A stretch of DNA of 64,000 nucleotides from Isoetes taiwanensis (GCA_021234155.1 JAJEKV010000417.1:124001-188000), one strand, 5' to 3'; shown: positions 46,669-58,689, numbered from the stretch's first letter. Numbers and translations: made by a program. Notes: generated by a model not told the origin, from the sequence alone.

Positions 46669-47379
46669 GCTAGAACGAAACTAAAAGGGCTATCTCGACC
46701 ATCCAATTTTCTAATCAAATCTTAACCGTCAGATCTAGGGCGTGGTCCATTACTTGCACTAAAACATTATAATATAAGATAACATAGCTTCTGCAGAAGT
46801 AAATGATGAGGCGTTTGACATGTCTTTCCCAAGGATTCTTCTCTAGCTTTTGTGATATGGAACTTCTGCTGCATGAAGATTCGTGGATTCTTTGAGCTCG
46901 AGCTTCACTCTTGCGGGTGGAAGCTTCCAAGAAAGCATGCGCTTCGGCCTCTACCCTGCCTCTGTGAGCCTCGGCTATGGCCTCTGCTTTCTGATTTATG
47001 GACTTTCCCAACGAAGAAACGCTAGCAGATGAATCACTTCTTGCAATAGCCACTTGCGATCCGGCGAAGATCCCTCTTAAGAACCTTGCCCCCATGCCCA
47101 ACACTAAATAATCTATTCCGCCTTCTTGTTTTACACCTTCACACCTTCACCTCTGCTGTTCTGAAGCTTTCACCCGCCTTCACCATGTTAGCCGCCTTGA
47201 AACCATACCGAGAGGAGATAGATGCAAAATCGAGTAAGGGAAAACATTCCGCCATAGCCAAGCTTAACTTAGAGCTGCTCCTGCCGCAAACAAAAAAAAA
47301 ACTCTAGGAAAGGTAATTAGGAAACGATGCAGATGATGCCACGTGGCCTGGCGGAATCTCAGCCGCCCAATCTAGGGCG

Positions 47380-47463
47380 CCATTCAAGACAGACATACAC
47401 TATAATTTTATTATATAGGGCGCCATTCAAGACAGACATACACTATAATTTTATTATATAGGA
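47380..47463. repeat. Tandem duplication of a Helitron 5' terminus
   Basis: A 42-bp unit (GGGCGCCATTCAAGACAGAC through ATTTTATTATATA) stands twice in exact tandem at 47378-47419 and 47420-47461, at the 5' end of the outer Helitron. Similar shorter terminus duplications occur at 58534-58565. Confidence 0.85.
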
Positions 47464-49628
47464 TATAGGATTGTTTGGGCAATGGTTAAATTTGTATGAT
47501 TAAGATGGAAGGTGTAGATTAAGTGGTGAAAATGGAGGGTGTGGTGGAGATGGAAGGTGTTGATTAAATGGTGCAATGGAGGGTTGAGATTAAGTAAAAA
47601 CAAAAGCTCCCTCCGCCCCCCTCCCTCCCTCCCTCTCTCTCAAGAACTAGGATGAGATGCTATAGGGCACAAAGCAACTCAATGAAACTGATAGGAAAAG
47701 AAGGAGAATAGTAGCGGTGCGATACTAAACTAGAACTGAATCAATGCGCATAGCACCTCTTATTATGAAAGTCATATTGTGTGCATGTAGTAATCATCTA
47801 AGAATGGATAAAAGCATGCTACAATTTACCATCTAAAGTGTCTTTTAGCAACCAAAAAAGTGCCCAAAAAATACCTCGCAATGGTATTAAGAACTTGCAT
47901 AAATATCGCAAAGCTTAAAAATTGATTCATTCATTTTAGTCTCTAATAGTGTTGTTATCATCTTAATACTACAAGGGGTTTTCCTCCCACACGGGGGGTT
48001 TTTTCTTTATTTTGTGTTTGAAAACTTTCTACTATATTGTAAAACCGTCTCATAGGCCAGTTGGCCACCGTGGACGTTAAAATATACTTCCTTCATTCCT
48101 TCCTTCTAATGATTTTGATGATAGCAAAAAAAAGAAAGTACTAGTTTTAAAAGTATCTACTTTTGAGGGTTGCAAAAATGGTACTATAGCATCTTTTCAC
48201 CCAAATGCCTAATCATTGGATAATTAGTTAAGCTCCCTCTAGAAGCAGGTGTTAGAATATTGCATCATATTCTGCTCCTCCATAATTCCTAGCCCCACAT
48301 CTAGGTCGTATAACAAAACAATATCTAAGAGATAATGGTATGCAAGCATCAATCATCCATGTACCATCTCCTGTACTTCCTCTTCTTTCCAACCCCCTTT
48401 TCTAAGTGCACATGCTATTGTTTCTAAGTACTCACATAAAGCTGAATCTTGATACAATTTATCATGAATAAGATCATCATTATAAGTGTATGCTAAATCC
48501 TCGACCTCTGAAACATGATTCCACAATTCCACCTCTCTTTCATTTTGCAATAGCACAAGAACTATGAAGCTCTCCAAACTTCTTTGAGAGGTTCTCTTCA
48601 AAGAGTTGTCATTGATGTTGTATTTGATGTTGTCTTTCACAGATTTTTTCTTAGTACTCCATCCAGAGGCTTCTAACATGCACTGGAGACTTGTCATTTT
48701 TGAGTTGGGCAACTTTCCTTCTCACATAAAGCCTGGTTGCTGGTAGAAGACTGAGTTTGTGATGCAATAATGTAGGTATCCTCCCTTCTTATGGTGCCAT
48801 GCACACACATGCACCAGGAGTAAAGAGAGATAATTGAGGACAAATTAGAGTAAGAGAATCAACACGAAAAGAGAAAAAAGGAGAATGCCCATGTGAAGAG
48901 GTTACCTAGTGGGGTAATGGCTAGTGGTCCAATGTTTTTTTTTAGGATACGTGTTGGTGTACAGACAACTGTTGTACATAAGATAATCTCAAGATCTTGG
49001 TGTATGTACAACTTAGCTGCATGTAAGAGAATATCACTACCAACCATCAATTATGTATAGATGTTGCAATACTAACCATTAGTTATATATGGTGGGAGGT
49101 GCATTGCAACCATCAACTGTGCACTTTAGTGCTATATTGATGTCATTTTATCTACAAATATGATGCAAAAAATCATAGTACTCGCAAGATCTAAGTTTCA
49201 CAAATTGGAACTTAAGCTTTAACTTTGACAATTACAACCTTTTATATTGTAAAAGAGAAAAGGAAAGCCATATTGAAGTTCATAATGAGGAAAATTTTAT
49301 AGCTATTTCTGATCAAGGGAATGACGTGCAACATGTAATGGTTAGAAAAAAAAGAGAGAAAGGGAATAGTATATTAGATCCATTTGGAGAAGTCTTTGTC
49401 ACAAAAGTTACTTTTTACTGAAATTATTTAGAACTTGCATGGAATTAACAACATTGGTAATAAAAATAAGAGCTTATTTTGCCTTTATACTGCGGACCCT
49501 AATATTATTGTCTTGAAAGAGCATAAGTTGCATGATGAGAGTCTTATTGGAAATGTTTTTTCTATTGATTTCTACTTATGGTAGCTAAATGATAGTTCAA
49601 TTGGCATCTCTATATCTTTAAACAATAA
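47464..49628. other. Spacer with one unassigned exon-like frame
   Basis: AT-rich DNA with a CT-rich run (CCCTCCCTCCCTCCCTCTC near 47615). The one notable frame is minus-strand 48353-48712 (119 codons): it reads ESFIVLVLLQNEREVELWNH and DLIHDKLYQDSALCEYLETI followed by a Lys/Glu-rich end. It looks like a helical, possibly repeat-type protein exon, but I do not recognise the family. No start context or neighbouring exons are evident. Confidence 0.4.
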
Positions 49629-50036
49629 CTAGTTAAGGTGCCCAGCGTTGCTGGGCACAGGTTGGAACTGGCAATGTTGGAGACCTAGAAATAATATGGA
49701 ACTGGTAATGTTGGTGGCCTAGAAATAATAAGGTTGCATTGTAAAATGACGCTGCCTAGCATTGTTAGGCTATAAGGTGGTTGGTGTCCTGGCATTTGGA
49801 AGATTGGACCTAGATTGGCATAGAATTTAGTTCTAGCAACTTCTTGGGTATCGATAATTTTAAATGTCTTTATCTATTGTGTCTATTGTGTACAGTTGAA
49901 TACATCCAATGCACCATATGGTGGTGGTGTTGGCCACTTATGATTTACTGTTGAATTGGAAGTAGACTATATTGACAAGGGGATGACCAAATCTTTATGT
50001 CACCTGAATTTTTTATAGTATACGTAATTTAAGATT

Positions 50037-50370
50037 TAAACATTGTTCTTGCGTTTTGGTTACACTACACGCAGATCCACATGTAGTTTAAACAGAATTG
50101 AAGGAATATGCGAACAAATAACAAATATTTAAACATTGTTCTTGCATTTTGGCTGCACTACACGCAGATCCACATGCGATTTTAAACAATTGAAGGAATA
50201 TGCGAACAAAATCAATATTAATAGATTATCACATTTATACAAACAAATCACATGTTGATTTAAACATTGTTCTTGCGTTTTGGCTGCACTACACGCACAT
50301 CCACATGCCGCTTAAACAGAATTAAAGGAATATGCGAACAAATAACGAAGATTTAAACATTGTTCTTCAA
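50037..50370. repeat. Minisatellite, about 95-bp unit
   Basis: Three full copies and one partial copy of a unit with TTTAAACATTGTTCTTGCGT, CTGCACTACACGCAGATCCA and GAAGGAATATGCGAACAAAT. The third copy is separated by a short AT-rich insertion (50205-50255). Confidence 0.85.
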
Positions 50371-51929
50371 CCGACTACCTTCATTAGTCGCCAATCGAGC
50401 AAGAAATCACAGGCCCCTAGAGCTTGCTTGGAGGGAACAAAACATAAGGCATGTTACGCAAGCATTTAACATATTCGAGGATTAAGAAAGGCAATAGAAG
50501 AATCATCACGAGCGAATAACACAGATGAATCTTCAATCAAAATAATAACACGGATGAATTATCTTGAGTAACTAATCAACTCGACGTAACACATGCTTTC
50601 AAGTATTCAATAACCATGTGAATTTTGAAAACATTACTTGGAAACTTGGGTTAAATATTTGTCGCTTGCAACATCAATGATGTAAAAGAAAGAAACCAAA
50701 GATATTTACATTAAAAGAAACCAGATGCATCAAAGAAGCGAAATCAAAGAAACAAACCGCAGTATTTTTATGCTTCAAATCACATGCATGTATCGAATCC
50801 GCTTGATCGGAACATCCGAGGTCGATAGCGGCTGGTGGAGCTTCACGATGCAAGCCGCTACAACTGATTCAATCTATCCGCTACAATTTGATGAAATCTG
50901 TTCATATCCAATGCTATCCGTTCATATCCTATGCAATCGTTTCTACAATCTATCCGCTACAATCTATGTTCTCCAAAGGATATCAACCGCAACTCAATAT
51001 AAAAAGTAAGTGGGGGAATGGGATCTTTTTTTTTTGTTATCTACTTATGACATTCTCATGTATATTTTGTGCACTCTGCACATCTCGACATTATTTCTAG
51101 CATGGTTCTCATATCATAAGCTGCAAAGCAAAGAAAAGCCATGCACGAGAAGAATAAGTAAAAACACTAATCGCCTAATGATTTTCCATCTAGTCTTTGG
51201 CGAGACCCATGCCTCTTTGGAAGCTAAATTAATGCTAGCCATGAAATAATGATGGTCAATGAAATGATGATAAACCAAATAATGATAATTAGCAAAACTT
51301 GCATTACCTTCCTTTTCTCGCATATCGTTTCAAACTCAATCAAGCCAATAGAGAACATTAAGATTTCCAAAAACGCGGCCACTCACTCTATATATGCTTA
51401 AATTCAAACAAAGTTACATGTACTTGATTTGTGAACCACGGCGCAACCACCTTTGGCAATGGAGTATAGTGGACATTAGACAATCAAGTCTTGTATATTT
51501 AAAAGTAAAATAAGCTTGTAATCCATCAAGCGATACCTTTCCATCTGGTAGCGTAAAGCTTTTTCGCTTCTCACTTTCTACTTAATGAAAATTGTCATGA
51601 ACTCCCCGCAAGTAGATATGTAGTGAGCACTCTACACAAATAACACAAAAATGAGAATAGAATCGGACATGCATGCCTCTTGAGGACAGGCGGTGAGCAA
51701 AGCATGAGTTGCTAAGCCCGAAGCGACCTCCACGACCACAGACCTCATCCTCTTGTTCGCCATAGCCACACGACCACATGACCTCACGATTTCATGGTCT
51801 TAGAACCAGCTTCATCATCATAGTGCCGGACACCATTTCGGCCCGGACCTATAAGCTCCATCAAGGCTCTCTAAAAGAGCTTATAGTCCGATACCATTCA
51901 CGGATAGGCATAACGAAAAACCCATGCTT

Positions 51930-52225
51930 AAGAACCATAGCCATAGTCCGGACCATTGGCCTTTGGGCGAGAAAAGCCATGCCCGGATGTTTATGTGCAT
52001 TATATCCGGGTGCATTGGCGTTTGGAGTACCCCTCCGCTTGAGCCGAAGAGAAATTTTGCTTAAGAACATCTTAAGAAAAGCCATGCCCAGTTTGTTTGG
52101 GTCCGCAATACGCCTTAAGAAACCCAGTTGTTTGTCTGCGCCATAGCCGGACCATTGGCCTTTGAGCAGAATAGCCATGCCCAGTTGTTTGGGTCTGCCA
52201 TAGCCGGAGCATTGGCGTTTGGAGC
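51930..52225. repeat. Imperfect tandem repeat, about 85-100 bp unit
   Basis: Words AAGCCATGCCC(A)G.TTGTTTGGGT, CCATAGCC.GACCATTGGCCT and GCATTGGCGTTTGGAG recur three to four times. Both strands stay open across it, which explains the long frames 51778-52146 and 51861-52229. Confidence 0.7.
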
Positions 52226-52381
52226 GCACAGCCCTAACCTAGTGCCCTAACCCGTCACGTCAGGCTATAGTTTTTTGTTGAGGACGTTGCACCATCTCCA
52301 CCATTGTTATACTTGATCAATTCCAGGCCGTCAGATTTAGGGCGTGGTCCATTACTTGCAGTAAAACATTATAATATAAGA

Positions 52382-53854
52382 TCTTGACCTCTACAAAGAC
52401 ATGGATAATGATACGATTGTAGGTGAAAAACCTTGAATACTTCTATACTATGTAGAAGGTTTGGTTTGACCATTTATGACTATGCCCTTCGGGGCATGAT
52501 CTACTGGCAGGACCTTAAACCACCACATTCGAGGTCATGGGTTCAAACTTGGCCAATATCGGTCTAGTAATGGGGACTTTAAAAATCCATTGCCCCGAGG
52601 TGACAAGTTCAACTACGATCAACCGTTCCTATGGTAGAGACCTTAAACCTACCATATGTACTCGATAATCACATGCAAAGCAACTCCTAACATATCGAGC
52701 CTAGGTAGTGGATTGGCTTCCATGTGATATGTAAAATAAAGTGATGTAATATGTACTCATGATAGCAATCCTGATGATATGATAGACTATAGATCATGAT
52801 GTGATGATGAAAATGTACTCATCATAACTATAACAATCTTGATGATATGATTTTTAAATAATTTGCAATTTGATGATATCATTCTAGTTGGGGACTTCCT
52901 ACAAATTTTGAAATGGGAATTTAAGGCCTATATTATATGAAGAGCTTAATGCTTGAAACAACCTAACCACTTTTTATAATCTCTCCATCAGTGTTGATTT
53001 TAGCGGCTTTATATTGCAAAATTGCTATATTTCTAGATTTTTGTAAATATTAGTAGGCTTCCTTCAGTAAGAATACGAGATTAATTTGCCAAAGTTTTGT
53101 TTGAAGAAGCCTTCCCTCTTATACTCATTCTCATTCTCATTCTTTAGTGTCATACTTATGCCTTAAATGTCTTTAGGGCATGATAAAGCCATACCGTTTG
53201 ATGACTTTACCATCGGACACACCCATACTTAAAATTTCAGACACAATCACAAAAACAAAATGGACTTTACAATATAAAATAGTGATATTTATGTGCGTCA
53301 TTATATTGCACTCATGACAACAATGATATGTTAGGATTTTAGACATTGTCACAAGTACTACACGAATACTTTAGTGGTTAATGTTTAATCGCCACATGCA
53401 TTACACAAATTCTTGAATGGGTAAAATTTATCGCCGTCCAAATAAAAATTGAGTCTAAAATTATTGTCAAAGTATTGATACTCAGATACGCACAGGAGCC
53501 GAGCAGGTCTCGAAATTTGAACCCCTGGCAGAGGATGTCTTCCAGTTGAATCCCGCAGAGGTAGCTTGGCCAGGATATCAGATGACAACCATATTTCATG
53601 CTATGATAGGTAGTTGTTGTTGCTGGATAGTATCTTTGACCTGGTCATTTATAATGGGTTGGCACCAAGGAAAATACCATGACAGAAATAAGACTGTTGT
53701 TAAACTGTATAGACATCTATCATGAGGGGAAGAAAATATATACACATATCAGGTGAGTATCACATTTAAGGGTCTGAACGAGATTTGAACCCACTACCTC
53801 TGGAGTGGTAGCTGTTGCATCCTAACCGAAAAGGCCATGATGATTTGGATAAAA
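52382..53854. other. Spacer with tRNA-like (SINE-like) motifs
   Basis: No gene. Three RNA polymerase III B-box-like motifs occur: ATGGGTTCAAACTTGG (plus, near 52539), GGGGTTCAAATTTCG (minus, near 53513) and GTGGGTTCAAATCTCG (minus, near 53780). The last belongs to a tRNA-like stretch (53772-53837, minus) with a CTACC-ACTCCAGA-GGTAG stem-loop. These may be SINEs or tRNA pseudogenes; acceptor stems are not convincing. The last one directly follows the 3' side of the LINE piece at 53855. Confidence 0.4.
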
Positions 53855-54960
53855 CCAAATCACACGCTCCAGACCTGATAGTTAATCATCACAGTGAGTG
53901 CACGAGGGCCGAGCTGATCCCGGCGATCCATGACCTCTTGAAGGTATGGTCCCAGCATCCGCACTGAGGTCGTGCTCAACATCTCATACAGGGGCTGGCC
54001 AGGCCGGACCAGCCCAGCATAATGTGTCTGAATTTCATCGTATGCCGGGCAGCTAGGGTGTGGCATTTGTCTTCCACATCTCCAACTTGGTAGCATTGAC
54101 AAAGCCTCTCCTGGTGCGGCTTCCCAATCCATCTCCTTGTCTCAATCTGGAGATGGTATGCGCCTGTACCGATAGAGGCAATGGAGCTGCGCTTTTTCAT
54201 GGGTAGATGTGTGCACATGTAGCATTGTGGTTCCCACTCCAGTATGGGGTTTATGCGGTATTGGTAATGTGCCATCTTGACCTGTTCAAGGGTGCTGGCA
54301 TCTTATAGCTTCCTGAGGAAGCATGTAGGTACTGTCTGAGGCTGCGGCCATCTACCTTCGTTTGCACTCGGATGCACATGTGCTCATGCACATTCCATCT
54401 GGCCAATCACTGAGCTCTCTTTTCCCTCCAGCAGGCCTTTAGGCGTTGAGGCCCCATTGCCATGGTGTAAGCGAGGTTAGAGAGGCGAGCATCGTCCATA
54501 CTAACCACCTTCTGGAAGTAGATGATGTGTCTATCAAGGGCCCCCCCTCTGAAGAGGCAAGAAGCACGTCTCCTGCAACAGTATTTGGTATGGAACTGTG
54601 GACTTTACCCCCAGGGCCCGTGCCAAGAAAGCTTTCTGCACCTGCTCCAATTCATTCCAAATGGTGAGGGAAACCTAGTACATGTTCCACTACTGGTGGG
54701 CCCAATCATACATCTCCGCCTTATGGCTATTGTTCTGCATTGCACAAAGTGCCTGTTGCGGCTCGTAACTAGATGGAATTGTACCAGTTCATGGCAGATG
54801 AAAACTTCACCCCCAAATATTTGTAAGTGGGTATCACTTCGACATTTTGACCATGATAAATGAGGGTTATGGCCCTTGATTGGTGCACAAATGATATGAC
54901 GACCACCTTGGTCTTGGCCAAATTGAGGTGCATATCAGTCGCCTAGCAAAATGTGTCCAG
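53855..54960 (-). mobile_element. LINE 3' piece, decayed
   Basis: Minus-strand frames match the end of a LINE ORF2: MHLNLAKTKVVVISFV and PTYKYLGVKFSSAMNW (after the catalytic part of reverse transcriptase), then near 54275-53860 MAHYQYRINPIL...GAYHLQIETRRW and a CCHC-type tail CQC.QVGDVEDKCH...CPAYDEI. The layout of the tail is like that of the LINE at 28570-31070 but the sequence differs. Several frame changes and stops are present. The upstream catalytic part is not recognisable beyond 54960. Confidence 0.75.
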
Positions 54961-55639
54961 GGCATCGAGATGGAGTTATAAAAAATAAAATAAAAAAATA
55001 GCCTTTTCAGCACTGGGATGTATAGCAAGTACTTGACTGGCACACAAGAATGACCATCTCAGTTAGTGGAATGCCCAGCATACAGGAAGTCTGGAATATA
55101 ATTTTGCTTATACTGCTTGAGTATCTGGATGAACCATACGGTCAAGCTCTTTGAGCAGAGAAGCTTCCCGAGAAATCTAGTCCTTGTAGAAATTTAAACA
55201 AACGTAGTCGCAACTATAGCAGTTCAACATGCCTGGATCTTGAAAAAAACATGGAATGAGGAAAGAAGGGAAGCTGAAACAAGAAATTGGATAATATGGG
55301 GCTGAGCCAATTGCATCTGGTCGCCTCTTGCATGGTTCTAGCATGACCCAGCCTAAGAAATACAGAACAATGTTAGAGGAAGAAAACAGACGGACATTCA
55401 TAAGGAAATAAACCCACAGGGGGGAAAGCTGTTTGAGGGGGCCATGGATTTTCATAGTGATTGAAATGACATTCCAACTCAGAATAGATCATCGTATAAA
55501 ATGGGAAAATTTTTACTCTTAGATCATCTTTGGTTCCGGCTCGGTTGTGCTCAATTAGCTTCTATGCAAAACCTTGAGGCAGAGGCGAAAACACAAACAT
55601 TTTTTCGTAAAAAAAAAAAATAAGTGGACTTGGTTTGGA
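54961..55639. other. Spacer, possible older LINE sequence
   Basis: No gene recognised. Minus-strand frames near 55000-55180 could be more of the LINE but have no diagnostic motif. An A-rich run lies near 55607. Confidence 0.4.
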
Positions 55640-57106
55640 GGAAATGTTAGGGTTTCGAAGCGGCTAGGGCAGCGGCTATGGCCGCGCCTGTTTCTTGCAG
55701 AGCAGAGATACTAGGTCGTTGCCAGAAGGATGCGAGCCTTCGCGTCGCTGCCATCGTCAAGATTGAAGCAGCTGGGGTCGTCGATACATCTTCTAGTATT
55801 GGAGTTCCTGTTTTGATCTGAGGTAGGCAGAGCACAGTGCTTCGTTTCTCCAGGAGGGCCGAAGGTTTGGCTGGTAAGCTGGGAAGCTCTAGAGCATGGT
55901 TTCTTCTAGTTTGTGGTGTCTTCAAGATAGACTCATGAAGGCTGTTGATGGCGTTTGGGTTTGCATTTGGGTTTGGTTTCTCTGCACTCCCGCAAGTGAT
56001 GACGGCCTGCACACAGTGTGGGCTAGATTTAACTCGAAAGTCTTCTTTCCTTTTATGGTTCTTGTCTGTAAATAGTTAGCCAAGCTAATAATAGGCTTTA
56101 GCTCATGAATGGCCCTGTATCTGAGGCCGCACGAGCTGAAATACTATTTATTTGTCTTGATTAACCTCCACAAGGCTTCCGTGTTATTTGCTCTATGGCT
56201 TCCCTCGTAATGCGGCGATTGTGAACGAGTTGTTGGTCGAGGCGGGTGTTTAGCATGATGCGCATGGCTTTGGGTGCTAGTGTGGCCACTGCAGATGGCC
56301 GGCGCTTAGATCTTACCTTGGTAATAGGGATAAGTTTAGGGAGGTGCTTCAGATCTATTGGCAGGTAAGTGTCTATGTTGGCAAGTTGGAGGCAAGGCTA
56401 CTGCGCAGGACCCTCTTCTATTGTGCTTTCAAGTGCTAAATTCACGTTCTTTTCATAGCCAGTTTGTTTTCACTCAGTGCTTTTGCTCCCCCCATCCTGG
56501 CTGGGGGAGCTTAGAATCCAAAGGTGTTATTAGAGCTGTCAAACATGGCAATGAAGTAGGAGATCTGAATAGACTTCTTGGGGCGGGAGACCCAGGTTGT
56601 TTAAGTGGCTGTAAGAGCAGATTGGGATCGAGATCTATGCAAGTCAGAATGGGCAAGCGCAATAGGTGGACCACCCTTTTTGGGGAGGCATGTTTATGAT
56701 CGTCTATGTTGAAGGAAGATGCTGTGTTGTATCTCCCCTATTACATGCTGGAACAGGGAGAGGAACCCTATAGTACTTCATTGTAGGTAGGCTTTCAGGT
56801 CAAGTTAACGCTCGGAATGATGCTTAAGGCTTTAAGCCCTACTGTGCTTGCATGGAAGACCTGATTTAGTGAGTATGTGGATCTCTCTTTGGTGCTGGTT
56901 GGAGGAAATGATACTGCCCAAGGTTGGATTTTAAGCTTGGCTTTATATGGTAGAATTCTTCCTATCCGATCCATCTTGGGATCATTCTATTTGATTAAAT
57001 ACTTCCTATCTGGCCTATTGTGGAGCCTTAATAAGGTTGTTGTACCATGATTCTATTAATATATAAAATATCTTGCATTGAAAAAAAAAAAAAAAAAAAA
57101 AAAAAA
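55640..57106 (+). mobile_element. PolyA-ended retroposon, probably an L1-type LINE end
   Basis: The segment ends GGAGCCTTAATAAGG...TATTAATATATAAAATATCTTGCATTG followed by about 27 A (57080-57106). A near-identical 3' end (TGGAGCC, TATTAATA, AAAATATCTTGCCTTC, polyA) occurs at 60220-60310, showing a retroposon family. A weak frame at 56358-56699 has no recognisable motif. The start is a guess based on the open, GC-richer stretch after 55640; no target duplication is clear. Confidence 0.5.
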
Positions 57107-58533
57107 GTAGGTCGAATAAAGCTTACCTCTGAAGAAATATTTAAGGTTGTGCAAAATAAGAATAATAAGAATGGATCATCTTCTAATTCCAATGAAGTGA
57201 GAGGCAAAAGTTCAAAATTATCTTAGCGGTTGCAGGCGCCCAATCCATCTGAATGCCTAATCAGGCACAAAACAAGAAGAAATCCGGATACAAAGAAAGA
57301 AAGGGAAAAAAATCACTATCTTTCAGAAGGCCAGTTATTGGAAAGGGCCTTGGAAACAAAGTACATTCAATGAAGCAAGAACAGAAGCAAAGGTCCATCT
57401 GATTTCTGACCCTAAGATGATATGGAGTTTTCGCACGGGCGTTTGGAAACGTTGGGCTAGATTAGATGGTGCTCATTCTGGAGGAGGCATTATGCAAGTA
57501 AGGTAGGGTCCCGTCAATGGTGATGTCCCCTCCACGGCGTCACTTTGACCCTTTGTTTTGTGAGGTGGCTACACCCTAGTGGTATACTTGGACTCCTCGA
57601 TGGCAGTGTTAGGGTTTGCGTTGGCATGCCTTTCTCTAAATATGGCAAACCCTAATCTCAAAGTCATTACAAGTTTAGGCAATCATTCTCTTCAAAATTT
57701 AGATGCCCTTTGAAGATTTAGCGCCTCACCTCAATTGCAGATTATATAGATCATTGACATGGCGGTCTCTATGGCATTATCCTAGCTGCAGATCTTATGG
57801 ATCATTGACATGGTGATTCCAGAGCTTTTGATTCAATGTTTCCTTGCTTGTGGCCTTCAATTCACATGTTCTAATGTTGTTTTTGTTTGACCGTAGGTAT
57901 AACTAGCGCCAAAGAGCTTGAGAACTATCTGCTTCTTCTTAGAACCTTTGCTGCTTTGAAGGAGTTATAGACGGTAGAGTGTTATTTTCAACATATGTAT
58001 GACTTTACTGCATGTATTCTGTCGCTGTCTGTTATATGCTTCTTCTTTGATCCAAGTAAGTTTACAGCTTAGTTCTTCATTTTTTATTGATTCCTTGCTT
58101 GCATGCGTGACACTAACATGATGTTTATGCCCTATCCATCATTTCGGAAAATGTGCTTAAGTCTTTCAGTGAAATGGTCATGCTCAGTTCTTTTATTTTT
58201 TGCTTTAAATGGATTGAGAGACAACACCATCAGTGCTTGTTCAAGATTGAGGACGTTGCAGTTTTGTCTGGCATTCTTCTGATGCATTTTTTATCTATAG
58301 CCATGCCATTGTACAAGACTGCACAAATGCAATTGATGTTCTGATGTTAAGGCTTATTTCTGGCCTTTTGTTTTGCGAGAGCTCTTGCTTTATCTTGCAT
58401 ACTTGTAGATGAGTAAAGCAGTAACATGATTGTGCAGGTCTCCAAGCACTACTGACCCAAATATTTTAAATTGAAATTAATATTATAGCAGCCTTTTTTT
58501 CCTTTGATACTTTGATTAATTGAATTTTATTTA
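57107..58533. other. Spacer with no recognised gene
   Basis: Mixed-composition DNA. The frame at 58153-58344 (WIERQHHQCLFKIEDVAVLS) has no family I know. Positions 58426-58533 are the left copy of a 108-bp direct repeat that continues after the Helitron. Confidence 0.45.
58426..58533 (+). repeat. 108-bp direct repeat, left copy
   Basis: Runs from ATGATTGTGCAGG to GAATTTTATTTA and matches 60983-61090 with about five substitutions. The Helitron begins at the next base. Confidence 0.88.
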
Positions 58534-58689
58534 TCTTATATTATAATGTTCTTATATTATAATGTTATACCGTATTGAATGGATCAAGCCCTAATTTAAA
58601 TGGCTGAGATCATCTGATTGAAATTGAAGGCCGAGATTTATCACACGACTTTTCACTACCGTGATTAGTCATGATTTGATCTCTTAAGG

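Larger units (their letters stand above)
34465..46779 (-). mobile_element. Helitron carrying an Lhca3 fragment, copy 2, split by Copia elements
   Basis: Same element as 12214-15793: CTAG at 34465-34468, perfect hairpin GCCCACCGTTGGTGGGC, 5' end TCTTATATTATAATGTTTTA at 46779. It sits between A and T in the outer Helitron. A Copia element occupies 37425-46166; the uninterrupted copy 1 shows the empty site near 15170. Outside that insertion the two copies align over their whole length, with differences concentrated at CTG/CAG sites and homopolymers. So the duplication is recent. Confidence 0.88.
32140..47463 (-). mobile_element. Outer Helitron of a four-level nest
   Basis: The 3' end is CTAG at 32140-32143 with hairpin TGCCCAGCAACGCTGGGCA (about 32150-32168). 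The 5' end is TCCTATATAATAAAATTATA at 47463, or 7 bp further at 47470 where TCCTATA recurs. Removing the inserted Helitron 34465-46779 leaves about 3 kb. Its own parts are 32144-34464 and 46780-47463. The minus strand of both parts contains exon-like frames that I do not recognise: 33597-33926 (RWLNTCRTLSSEAAKIDRIL), 33351-33560 and 46790-47104 (MGARFLRGIFAGSQVAIARS). These suggest another captured gene. A long G run lies near 32640. Confidence 0.75.
49629..52381 (-). mobile_element. Non-autonomous Helitron
   Basis: CTAG at 49629-49632 with hairpin TGCCCAGCAACGCTGGGCA just inside. The 5' end TCTTATATTATAATGTTTTA lies at 52381 and is nearly identical to those at 15793 and 46779 over more than 50 bp (through CCTAAATCTGACGG). 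Length 2.75 kb. It contains a minisatellite (50037-50350) and a second tandem array (about 51930-52225). No captured gene is recognised; frames in the arrays are repeats. Confidence 0.87.

Noticed and set aside
50037-50370. CRISPR-like array
   Set aside because: Units are about 95 bp contiguous minisatellite copies without constant short repeats and unique spacers, in a plant Helitron.
51778-52229. Overlapping 122-codon frames on both strands as genes
   Set aside because: They follow a tandem repeat inside a Helitron and translate to repeated words only.
53772-53837. A functional tRNA gene (Trp-like anticodon loop)
   Set aside because: B-box and one stem-loop fit, but no convincing acceptor or D stems; a SINE or pseudogene is likelier.
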